Of a stretch of 21,558 nt of DNA, positions 6,456 to 13,445 are shown in pieces. The notes below the pieces were generated by a model, which worked only from the letters and a program-made list of their open reading frames with translations, was not told where the DNA came from and made no database searches. Position 1 is the first letter of the stretch; each line of letters begins with the position of its first letter. This DNA is from Niveispirillum sp. (GTDB lineage: Bacteria; Pseudomonadota; Alphaproteobacteria; Azospirillales; Azospirillaceae), in the NCBI GenBank assembly GCA_016463045.1, contig JAEMSB010000012.1, positions 1-21,558 on the forward strand, read 5' to 3'. Made by a program: the position numbers and the translations under genes.

Positions 6456-8750
6456 TCATGCCGCCTGGGCGCGCAAGGTCCGGGCGGCATTGACCATGCT
6501 GGCAAGGGCTGGCACTACCTCGCTCCATTGGCGCGTCTTCAGGCCGCAATCCGGGTTGACCCATAGTCGTTCCGGCGGAATGCGCTCGGCAGCCTTCTTC
6601 ATTAGGGCGACCATCTGGTCTTGCGTCGGGATGTTCGGCGAATGGATGTCATAGACGCCGGGGCCGATCTGGTTCGGGTAGTTGAAATGATCGAAGACGT
6701 CCAGCAGTTCCATGTCTGAACGCGACGTCTCGATGGTGATCACGTCGGCGTCCATATCGGCGATGGATGCGATGATGTCGTTGAACTCCGAATAGCACAT
6801 GTGGGTGTGTATTTGGGTGTCATCGGCCACCCCGTTGGCGGTGATGCGGAAGCTTTCCACCGCCCAGTCCAGATATTCCCGCCATTGTGAGCGGCGCAGC
6901 GGCAGACCTTCCCGCAAAGCCGCCTCATCAATCTGGATGATGCGGATGCCGGCCCTCTCCAGGTCCAGCACTTCCGCACGCATGGCCAAGGCAAGCTGGT
7001 AGCATGAAACCGATCGCGGCTGGTCATCACGTACGAAGGACCAGTTCAGAATTGTGACCGGTCCGGTCAGCATACCCTTCATCGGCTTGTTGGTCAGTGA
7101 CTGGGCATAGGTGATCCAATCCACGGTCATCGCGCGCGGCCGGCTTATGTCGCCGAACAGGATTGGCGGCTTCACGCAGCGTGAGCCATAGGACTGCACC
7201 CAGCCCCCCTGGCTGAAGGCATAGCCGTCCAACTGTTCACCGAAATATTCCACCATGTCATTGCGCTCGGCCTCGCCATGCACCAGCACATCCAGGTCCA
7301 GTGCTTCCTGCTCCCGCACCGACCGTTCAATCTCCTGACGCATCGCCTGGTTATAGGCAGCCAGGTCCAGGTTGCCAGCCTTCAGCGCACTACGCACCAG
7401 ACGGATTTCCCTGGTTTGCGGGAAGGAGCCGATTGTGGTGGTGGGATAGAGCGGTAGTTTCAGATGCGCCTGTTGTCTGGCGGCACGCTCGGCATAGGCA
7501 CTTTTGCGCCGGCCCAACCCGGCATCGATACGGGTCAAGGTCTCCTTGACAATCGGATTGTTGACCCGGGGGGAGCCTTTACGAGTGGCAATAGCGGCGG
7601 CGTTTGCGGCCAGTTCGCCGGCGACGGCGTCGCGGCCTTTATCTAGTGCTGTCGCCAGTATCTTGATCTCATCGAGCTTCTGGATGGCGAAGGCCAGCCA
7701 GGATTTGACCTCCTCGTCCAACTTGCGTTCCCCGGCCAGATCGACCGGAACATGCAGCAGGGAGCAGGAGGGCGCAATCCAAAGGCGTGTGCCCAACCGC
7801 TGCGAAAGTGGCTCCAGCCAGTTCAGCACACTCGACAGATCGGTCTTCCAGATATTGCGGCCATTGACCACGCCCAGCGAGATGACCCGGTCGCCGGGCA
7901 CCGCATGGACCAGCGCTTCGATCTCGTCGCGGGCATTGATGGTATCCAGATGGATGCCCTGAACCGGCAGCCCGGCTGTGAGATCTAGGTTTTCGCGCAA
8001 CGGGCCGAAATAGGTTGCCAGCAGCAGCTTGACGCCGCGTTCTTTCAGCGCGGCATAGGCCGGGATGAAAGCGTCGCGCCATGCGGTGTCCAGTTCGGTG
8101 ACCAGAACTGGTTCATCAATCTGCACCCATTCCACGCCCTGACCGGCAAGTGCCGTCAGAAGTTCCGCATAAACCGCCAGCAGGCGGGGCAGGAGGGCCA
8201 GCTTGTCGGAGCCGTCCTTTGCCTTACCCAGCGCCAGATAGGTGACAGGGCCGATGATTACCGGTTTGGCCACGACACCCTGCGCCCTGGCCTCAGCCAA
8301 CTGCTCCAGCAGGCGGGAGGCATCCAGCGTGAAACGGGTATCGGCATCAAATTCCGGGACGATGTAGTGATAATTCGTATCAAACCATTTTGTCATCTCG
8401 CCCGCCGCCACGCCACCGCAGCAGGCCGCGTGGTCTGCCGTGCCCGTGGCCGAACGTCCGCGTGCCACACGAAAGTAATTGTCCAACTGTGGCCCGTGAA
8501 AGCCTCGCACCCTTTCCGGCAGGTTGCCCAGCGTGAAGCTCATATCCAGGACCTGATCGTAAAAGGCGAAGTCACCAACGGGCACCAGATCCAAAGCCTC
8601 CTGGTCACGCCAGTGACGCGCACGCAGCGCCGCACCAGCGGCAAGCAGCGCATCGCGGGAGGTTTCACCCTTCCAGTAGGTTTCAAGCGCGAACTTCAGT
8701 TCGCGTTTAGCGCCAATGCGGGGGAAGCCGAGATTGTGTGTCGTTGCCAT
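6456..8750 (-). CDS. metE: Cobalamin-independent methionine synthase
   Basis: Transfers a methyl group from 5-methyltetrahydropteroyl-polyglutamate to homocysteine without B12. The 764-residue product begins with the typical MATTHNLGFPRIGAKRELK. It carries the zinc site His650 and Cys652 (HTHMCYSEFND), a Glu near 674 (TIETSRSD) and Cys735 (NPDCGLKTR), each nine residues after the E. coli positions I recall. Both N- and C-terminal barrels are complete. The start has AAGGCGA upstream. It is divergent from a LysR gene at 8861, the classical metE-metR arrangement, with a dyad at 8818-8841. No cobalamin riboswitch is visible in the short leader. Confidence 0.96.
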   Translation of the reverse strand: MATTHNLGFPRIGAKRELKFALETYWKGETSRDALLAAGAALRARHWRDQEALDLVPVGDFAFYDQVLDMSFTLGNLPERVRGFHGPQLDNYFRVARGRSATGTADHAACCGGVAAGEMTKWFDTNYHYIVPEFDADTRFTLDASRLLEQLAEARAQGVVAKPVIIGPVTYLALGKAKDGSDKLALLPRLLAVYAELLTALAGQGVEWVQIDEPVLVTELDTAWRDAFIPAYAALKERGVKLLLATYFGPLRENLDLTAGLPVQGIHLDTINARDEIEALVHAVPGDRVISLGVVNGRNIWKTDLSSVLNWLEPLSQRLGTRLWIAPSCSLLHVPVDLAGERKLDEEVKSWLAFAIQKLDEIKILATALDKGRDAVAGELAANAAAIATRKGSPRVNNPIVKETLTRIDAGLGRRKSAYAERAARQQAHLKLPLYPTTTIGSFPQTREIRLVRSALKAGNLDLAAYNQAMRQEIERSVREQEALDLDVLVHGEAERNDMVEYFGEQLDGYAFSQGGWVQSYGSRCVKPPILFGDISRPRAMTVDWITYAQSLTNKPMKGMLTGPVTILNWSFVRDDQPRSVSCYQLALAMRAEVLDLERAGIRIIQIDEAALREGLPLRRSQWREYLDWAVESFRITANGVADDTQIHTHMCYSEFNDIIASIADMDADVITIETSRSDMELLDVFDHFNYPNQIGPGVYDIHSPNIPTQDQMVALMKKAAERIPPERLWVNPDCGLKTRQWSEVVPALASMVNAARTLRAQAA

Positions 8751-8817
8751 GGTCTTCGCCTTGGTATTAGGGAACGACCCGGACCATATGAGCTGGAAAC
8801 GATGAAGAAAAATGGTA

Positions 8818-8841
8818 TGATTTCATGGTTTGATGAAATTA
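8818..8841. promoter_or_regulatory. Probable MetR/LysR operator in the metE-metR spacer
   Basis: TGATTTCAT (8818-8826) and ATGAAATTA (8833-8841) are an inverted repeat with one mismatch; the inner TTTCAT-N6-ATGAAA is perfect. It lies between the divergent starts of metE (8750) and the LysR gene (8861), where LysR-type regulators normally bind. A further TGAA at 8803-8806 may be a half site. The assignment rests on position and symmetry. Confidence 0.55.
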
Positions 8842-8860
8842 AATCATGTTTGGAATTGTC

Positions 8861-9766
8861 ATGTCGATCCTCGAGCGCATCCATCTTTCCATCATCCGTG
8901 AGGTTGATCGCCAGGGTTCGCTGACCGCCGCCGCCAACCGGTTGAACCTGACACAGTCCGCACTCAGCCATTCCATCGCCAAACTGGAGAAGCAGATCGG
9001 CATCGCGGTCTGGCACCGGGAGGGACGCAGCCTGCGCCCGACACAGGCGGGGGAGTGGTTGCTGGCTGTCGCCAACCGGCTCTTGCCACAACTGACCCAT
9101 GCTGAGGAAAGGTTGCAGCAGTTTGCCAAGGGGGAGCGCGGCAACCTGCGTATCGGCATGGAGTGCCACCCCTGTTATCAATGGCTTCTGAAGATTGTCG
9201 CCCCCTATCTCGATACTTGGCCGCTTGTGGATGTGGATGTCCGTCAGAAGGTGCAGTTCGGCGGCATCGGCGCCCTGTTTGGCTATGATATCGATATGCT
9301 GGTGACCCCCGATCCGCTGTTCAAGTCGGGCCTGCGGTTTGAGCCGGTGTTCGATTACGAGCAGGTGCTGGTGGTGGGGCCGGACCATAAGCTGCGGGAT
9401 GCCGATCATGTCGAGGCGCGGCATCTGGCCGGGGAGACGCTGATCACCTATCCCGTACCCACCGACCGTCTGGACATCTATACCCGCTTTCTGATGCCGG
9501 CAGGGATCAACCCCAAACGGCACAAGGAGATCGAGACGACGGACATCATGCTGCTGATGGTATCGCATGGGCGCGGTGTGGCCGCGCTGCCGCGCTGGAT
9601 GGTGGAGGAGTTCGGGGCGAAGTTCGGGGTGAAACCGGTGCGTTTGGGTCCGAATGGCGTGGATAAGCAGATATTTCTGGGCTTCCGGGAGGCGGATGCC
9701 GATATCGATTACCTCCGCGCCTTCGTTCATATGGCGCTGGCCCATCGGGAAGCGTCATCGCAGTGA
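8861..9766 (+). CDS. metR: LysR-family regulator, probable MetR
   Basis: A LysR-type transcription factor of 301 residues. The winged HTH is at the N-terminus (REVDRQGSLTAAANRLNLTQSALSHSIAKLEKQIG, about 12-47), followed by an effector-binding domain with VLVVGPDHKL and a typical C-terminal MLLMVSHGRGVAALPRW segment. Divergence from metE points to MetR, which activates metE with homocysteine as co-effector. The start at 8861 has a weak GGAA upstream; an in-frame ATG at 8846 is possible and would add five residues. Its own promoter shares the dyad at 8818-8841, so autoregulation is likely. Confidence 0.85.
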   Translation: MSILERIHLSIIREVDRQGSLTAAANRLNLTQSALSHSIAKLEKQIGIAVWHREGRSLRPTQAGEWLLAVANRLLPQLTHAEERLQQFAKGERGNLRIGMECHPCYQWLLKIVAPYLDTWPLVDVDVRQKVQFGGIGALFGYDIDMLVTPDPLFKSGLRFEPVFDYEQVLVVGPDHKLRDADHVEARHLAGETLITYPVPTDRLDIYTRFLMPAGINPKRHKEIETTDIMLLMVSHGRGVAALPRWMVEEFGAKFGVKPVRLGPNGVDKQIFLGFREADADIDYLRAFVHMALAHREASSQ

Positions 9767-9787
9767 GGCCCCCGGCTCGGCACCGGT

Positions 9788-9802
9788 CCCCTGGTAAAGG
9801 GG
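9788..9802. terminator. Weak hairpin between convergent metR and the thioesterase-like gene
   Basis: CCCCT (9788-9792) and AGGGG (9798-9802) form a small stem with a five-base loop. Flanking CTCGG (9776-9780) and CCGAG (9810-9814) could extend it as an outer stem. It fills most of the 67-bp convergent gap. There is no U-tract, so the terminator role is tentative. Confidence 0.35.
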
Positions 9803-9833
9803 CGTCAGACCGAGATAGGGATGATACAGATGG

Positions 9834-10205
9834 TCACGCCACGGTAGTCATCTGAAAATAGCCGCTGAATGCCAGCGTGCGGCGGCCCCCGGTTGGCGGC
9901 TGGGTCATGCCATCGACCAGGATGGTCATGACGTCCGCGTTCATGTGGATCACCCGCGCTGTCAGGTCCAGCAGATTGCCGACGGGCACTGGCCGATAAA
10001 GCCGCACATCGTCGATCCGGGTCATCACAGCCTTGCCGTTGGTGTGGCGGCTGGCTGCGGCCAGGGCGGCCTTGCCCATCAGGCGCAGGGCATTGCTGCC
10101 GGACAGCATACCATCCTGATCGTCGGCGTCGCCGGCCACGGTCTCCATCAACATGATGCTGGTTTTAACAGACGGTCCCTCTGCTGCCGTTGCGGGTATG
10201 GTCAT
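9834..10205 (-). CDS. Hotdog-fold acyl-CoA thioesterase-like protein
   Basis: A small hotdog protein of 123 residues resembling YciA/BACH-type acyl-CoA thioesterases: SGSNALRLMGKAALAAASRH on the central helix, then MTRIDDVRLYRPVPVGNLLDLTARVIHMN. In active relatives the helix usually reads GGxxLxxMDxAA with a catalytic Asp; here that position is Gly44, so it may be inactive or sense or bind acyl-CoA instead. The start at 10205 follows GGAGAG with ideal spacing; the longer frame from 10349 would run through the regulator's promoter and is rejected. It is divergent from the XRE/ScfR regulator, so a short-chain acyl-CoA link is plausible. The substrate is unknown. Confidence 0.75.
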   Translation of the reverse strand: MTIPATAAEGPSVKTSIMLMETVAGDADDQDGMLSGSNALRLMGKAALAAASRHTNGKAVMTRIDDVRLYRPVPVGNLLDLTARVIHMNADVMTILVDGMTQPPTGGRRTLAFSGYFQMTTVA

Positions 10206-10250
10206 GGTTGCTCTCCAATCTGCTTGCCAAAACGTGATTTTATTCTCAAT

Positions 10251-10260
10251 ATTTGCAAAT
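10251..10260. promoter_or_regulatory. TTTGCAAA palindrome, candidate ScfR/RamB-type operator
   Basis: ATTTGCAAAT is a perfect 10-bp palindrome in the divergent spacer between the thioesterase-like gene and the XRE/ScfR regulator. RamB, PccR and related short-chain acyl-CoA regulators are known to bind TTTGCAAA-type sites. A partial copy (TGCAAA, 10309-10314) lies closer to the regulator start. Autoregulation is inferred. Confidence 0.5.
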
Positions 10261-10317
10261 GTGTGGCGCGAAAATGCTTGAAATTGTGAAGGGTTGCGCA
10301 GGGTCTCCTGCAAATTT

Positions 10318-10337
10318 GTGAATGAAGTGAATGGTGA
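10318..10337 (+). promoter_or_regulatory. prp motif, copy C, abutting the regulator start
   Basis: GTGAATG-AAGTG-AATGGTGA ends four bases before the regulator ATG (10342), and its GGTGA probably doubles as the ribosome-binding site. The same motif outside the spacer occurs on the minus strand upstream of prpC (285-304). Binding here could block translation initiation or transcription and so give autoregulation; this is inference. Confidence 0.5.
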
Positions 10338-10341
10338 GATA

Positions 10342-11763
10342 ATGCGCAAACAGTTTGTCGGTGTCCGGCTGCGTCGGTTGCGGGAAGAAAGAGGGCTGAG
10401 CCAGGCGGCGTTGGCGCGGGCGCTGGAACTGTCACCTAGCTACCTGAACCAGTTGGAACAGAATCTGCGGCCCCTGACGGTGCCTGTACTGTTGAAGATC
10501 AATGCCGTCTTCGGCATCGATGTGCAGCTTTTCTCCGAAGATGAGGAGACCCGCCTGGTCGCCGATCTGCGCGAGGCTCTGACAGAGGCTGGCGTCGCCG
10601 ACGGTGTGGCATTGGCCGAACTGAAGGAGCTGGCATCCAGCATGCCCTCCGTGGGTCGGGCGCTCCTATCGCTGCACCGCCGTTATCGTGAGGCCGCGGG
10701 GCGGTTGGAACAGGTATCGGCCCGGCTGGGTGAGGAATGGCAGGCTACGCCCAAACCCTTGATGCCATTCGAGGAGGTGCGCGACTTTTTCTATGCCCGT
10801 CACAACCATGTCGAACAGTTGGACGGAGCTGCGGAGAAGCTGCACCGCAGCGCTAATCTTTCCATCGGCAATATGGCACCCGGCCTTCTGATCCATCTGG
10901 CACGCCGCCATGATGTGCGGGTCGTGATGGTTGAAAGTGGTGTTGACGCCAACCGGGCGTCACGCCGTTTCGACCTGTCCAGCCGCACCCTGTACCTTTC
11001 ATCTGATCTGACGGCGGGGCAGAGAGCTTTTCATATGGCAACCCAGGTGGCCTTTCTGGAACAGGGGGAGGAACTGGATAGGCTGACCGCCCAAGCCGAT
11101 TTTTCGGGTGAAGAGGCGCGGCGGCTGGCCCGTATCGGCCTGGCCAACTATTTTGCCGGTGCTGTCATCCTGCCTTACCAGCCCTTCCTGACCGCGGCAG
11201 AGACCCTGCGGTATGATATCGAGCGGCTTGAAAGGCAGTTCGGCGTAGGGTTCGAGACAATCTGCCACCGGCTTTCCACCCTGCAGCGGTCCGATGCGCG
11301 TGGTGTGCCATTCTTCTTTGTGCGGGTGGACCGGGCCGGCAACATTTCCAAGCGGCAGTCGGCCACGGATTTCCACTTCTCCCGCGTTGGTGGTTCCTGC
11401 CCTCTCTGGAATGTCCATGAAGCATTCGCCCAACCTGGACGCATCCTGACGCAGCGGGCGCTGATGCCGGACGGTCGGCAATATCTCTGGGTCGCGCGTA
11501 CCGTCAGCCATGGGGCCGGCGGCTATGGCACGCCGGCCAAGCAGTTCGCCATCGGCCTGGGCTGCGATATCCGTCATGCCGGACGGCTTGTCTATACCAA
11601 GGGGATGGACCTGTCCGATCTCGAAGCGGCGACGCCTATCGGCGTCGGCTGCAAGGTGTGCGAACGCACCGATTGCGCGCAGCGCGCCTTTCCCGCTATC
11701 GGCAGGGTGCTGACCGTGAATGAAGCGGTGGCGCATTTCGCGCCGTATCAGATGCAGGGATAG
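10342..11763 (+). CDS. XRE-family short-chain acyl-CoA regulator (ScfR/RamB/PrpR-like)
   Basis: A 473-residue transcription factor. An N-terminal XRE HTH (RLRRLREERGLSQAALARALELSPSYLNQLEQ) is followed by an IrrE-like middle region whose metalloprotease motif is degenerate (AFHMATQVAF) and a C-terminal DUF2083-type domain. Cys437, Cys440 and Cys445 (GCKVCERTDC) match the position of the cysteine cluster reported to hold an Fe-S centre in mycobacterial PrpR. Family members sense propionyl- or acetyl-CoA and control methylcitrate, glyoxylate or propionyl-CoA carboxylase genes, so it probably governs prpC-acnD-prpF-prpB, about 4 kb away. ATG 10342 is chosen over 10294 because the HTH starts just after it and GGTGA precedes it. 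I leave the symbol blank as the exact subgroup is unclear. Confidence 0.88.
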   Translation: MRKQFVGVRLRRLREERGLSQAALARALELSPSYLNQLEQNLRPLTVPVLLKINAVFGIDVQLFSEDEETRLVADLREALTEAGVADGVALAELKELASSMPSVGRALLSLHRRYREAAGRLEQVSARLGEEWQATPKPLMPFEEVRDFFYARHNHVEQLDGAAEKLHRSANLSIGNMAPGLLIHLARRHDVRVVMVESGVDANRASRRFDLSSRTLYLSSDLTAGQRAFHMATQVAFLEQGEELDRLTAQADFSGEEARRLARIGLANYFAGAVILPYQPFLTAAETLRYDIERLERQFGVGFETICHRLSTLQRSDARGVPFFFVRVDRAGNISKRQSATDFHFSRVGGSCPLWNVHEAFAQPGRILTQRALMPDGRQYLWVARTVSHGAGGYGTPAKQFAIGLGCDIRHAGRLVYTKGMDLSDLEAATPIGVGCKVCERTDCAQRAFPAIGRVLTVNEAVAHFAPYQMQG

Positions 11764-11935
11764 ATGGCCGCGCACTGCATCTTGATCCCTGCCATCTGGT
11801 CCGGATTGGGGTGATGCGCAGTCGGTGGGGTGGCTTGTTCGAGGTCGGCATCATCATTGGCACCGGCACCAGGGTCTTGAGCCACCTACTTTGCACACAG
11901 ATGAATTTTTCAGAATAAACTGATATCAAAGTGAT

Positions 11936-11998
11936 GATGTGAAGCCTGTCACAGGCTCGGTCATGAAAATTCATGGCGTGGGAACAGGCTTTCACATC
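11936..11998. repeat. Nested inverted repeat upstream of the LuxR-type gene
   Basis: GATGTGAAGCCTGT (11936-11949) pairs with ACAGGCTTTCACATC (11984-11998) over 14 bp with one bulged T. Inside it are two alternative small hairpins: AGCCTG-TCA-CAGGCT (11943-11957) and CATGAA-AA-TTCATG (11962-11975). The arrangement could be a multi-site operator or a leader that switches between folds. It is part of the 304-bp gene-free spacer 11764-12067; the first half of that spacer (11764-11930) shows nothing I can name. Confidence 0.55.
11938..11953. promoter_or_regulatory. CRP-type binding site
   Basis: TGTGA-AGCCTG-TCACA matches the CRP half-site consensus exactly on both sides with the correct 6-bp spacing. 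Its centre lies about 100 bp upstream of the predicted transcription start of the LuxR-type gene. Which CRP/FNR-family protein uses it in this organism is unknown. Confidence 0.5.
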
Positions 11999-12010
11999 TG
12001 ATGGACGTGA

Positions 12011-12041
12011 TTGGATACCTGATACCAGAGCGGAATATAAA
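12011..12041 (+). promoter_or_regulatory. Candidate promoter of the LuxR-type gene
   Basis: TTGGAT (12011-12016) and TATAAA (12036-12041) are -35/-10-like with a rather long 19-bp spacer; AATATA at 12034 would give 17 bp. The region is AT-rich against a GC-rich background and lies just upstream of the gene start at 12068. Confidence 0.4.
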
Positions 12042-12067
12042 ATAATAACAACGCGTTGAGGGGGGCC

Positions 12068-13195
12068 ATGCAGGAGTTGCTTCTGGATTTGTATGCCTGC
12101 ACTTCCGCGCCTGACCGGTGGCCGCTGGCGCTCGACCACCTTTGCAAATACATGTCAATCCGTAGCGCGGTCGTCCAGGTTCTGGACTACAGGGCGGGGG
12201 TTGCGCGTCCGATCTGGAATATGCGGGATACCTATTCGCTTTCCCATCAGCATAACCATGACCGTATCCTTAACAACGACAGTAATCCCCGGCTTCGCAT
12301 TCCCCCCACACAACATATGGTCGGACAGGTGGCCATAGAGCGGGATGAGGAGATATTTCCGGCAGGTTCCCTGGAGTTGAAGGAAATACAGCGTCGCCGC
12401 CAGATGCTGGAATTCGGACCCAATCTCAGCGGCATTATTGAATTATCTCCTGGGCGTTTCCTGGCCCTGATCCTTCATCAGCCGGCAACAACCGAACAGC
12501 AGATGGGCCAGGAGGAGGAAAGGCTGACGCAACAGCTTCTGCTCCATCTGCGTCAGGCCGTTCAAATCAGCGGGCAATTGCAGGCGGCGGTGTCGCGTGC
12601 CGATCTCCTGATGGAGGCGGGCAACGCCCTGGGGGCTGGTCTTGTCCTGTGCAACGATACCGGCTTTATCATGTGGGCAAACGACGAAGCCTTGTCCATT
12701 CTGGATCGTTCCCCGGTTCTGCGGCAGGTTGCCGGACATATCCGCGCCGTTCACCCCGGTGACAGCGGGGCTCTGCGATCCATGCTGGCGCAGGTGGCGG
12801 CTGATGATGGGGAGCGGTCACCGCAGCTCACGCTGGGCCGGGCGGAAGTGGAAACGTCGGTACAGGTCATGGCCCTGGGGCTGCGTTCACAGTTGGGACA
12901 GGGTGCGCGGGACATGGCCGGGACCGTGGTGTTGGTGTTGCGGGAACCGGGCCGGCCTCTAAACATCTCTCCGGCGGCGGTCGCGTCGCTGTTCGGCATG
13001 TCCAATGCGGAAGCGCGGTTGACGGCGGGCCTCTGCGATGGGCTGTCGCTGCGCGACTATGCTCAGCAACGCGGGATTTCGGAGGGAACAGCCCGCATCC
13101 AGCTTAAAAACGCCTTGGCCAAGGCCGGGTGCCCGCGGCAAGCGGAACTGGTCCGACGGGTCTGTACTTCGCTCGCCATGCGGCTCAGCCAGTAA
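12068..13195 (+). CDS. Orphan LuxR-type transcriptional regulator
   Basis: A 375-residue regulator with a C-terminal LuxR-type HTH (SNAEARLTAGLCDGLSLRDYAQQRGISEGTARIQLKNALAKAGCPRQAELVRRV, last about 75 residues). A PAS-like segment precedes it (VLCNDTGFIMWANDEALSILD), and the N-terminal domain of about 170 residues, which I do not recognise, ends in a helical, probably coiled-coil stretch. No response-regulator receiver or autoinducer-binding signature is visible. ATG 12068 follows GAGGGGGG; an upstream TTG at 12056 is less likely. It stands alone between the metabolic and photosynthesis blocks, with a CRP-type site and a nested palindrome upstream. Target genes are unknown; the location hints at photosynthesis control but does not prove it. 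Confidence 0.8.
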   Translation: MQELLLDLYACTSAPDRWPLALDHLCKYMSIRSAVVQVLDYRAGVARPIWNMRDTYSLSHQHNHDRILNNDSNPRLRIPPTQHMVGQVAIERDEEIFPAGSLELKEIQRRRQMLEFGPNLSGIIELSPGRFLALILHQPATTEQQMGQEEERLTQQLLLHLRQAVQISGQLQAAVSRADLLMEAGNALGAGLVLCNDTGFIMWANDEALSILDRSPVLRQVAGHIRAVHPGDSGALRSMLAQVAADDGERSPQLTLGRAEVETSVQVMALGLRSQLGQGARDMAGTVVLVLREPGRPLNISPAAVASLFGMSNAEARLTAGLCDGLSLRDYAQQRGISEGTARIQLKNALAKAGCPRQAELVRRVCTSLAMRLSQ

Positions 13196-13236
13196 CGTTG
13201 CGGGCGTGGATGTCGCCCCTGCGAGCTATGGCATGA

Positions 13237-13252
13237 CGCGGATAAATCCGCG
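13237..13252. terminator. Hairpin downstream of the LuxR-type gene
   Basis: CGCGGAT (13237-13243) and ATCCGCG (13246-13252) form a perfect 7-bp stem about 40 bp after the LuxR-type stop. No U-run follows. It probably serves as a transcription end in the 250-bp convergent gap 13196-13445, in which nothing else is recognisable. Confidence 0.45.
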
Positions 13253-13445
13253 CTGATCGTTACTGCGATGTCCCATATCGGGGTCGCCGCTTATCCGTCA
13301 CTTCCCCAACAATGCAGGCACGAAAGCGAACGGAGGCGTCATCCAGGCTCCGGTTTCGCAATGGTGCGGCCCAAAGCCGTCTGTCAGGGATGCCCCGGTC
13401 TATTGACCAGTGGCTGTGTCCTTGAATATGTCGGAGGGCTGGTTG

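Noticed and set aside
8751..8860. Cobalamin or SAM riboswitch in the metE leader
   Set aside because: The spacer is only 110 bp and shows a LysR dyad; no B12-box-like or SAM-type structure is visible.
8696..9745. Long minus-strand open frame opposite metR
   Set aside because: It overlaps metR and the start of metE; the LysR protein on the plus strand has clear domains.
10999..11775. Minus-strand open frame opposite the XRE/ScfR regulator
   Set aside because: The plus-strand product has recognisable XRE and DUF2083-type domains; the antisense frame has none.
11889..11896. TTTGCACA as another TTTGCAAA-type operator
   Set aside because: One mismatch breaks the palindrome and no second copy is nearby; likely chance.
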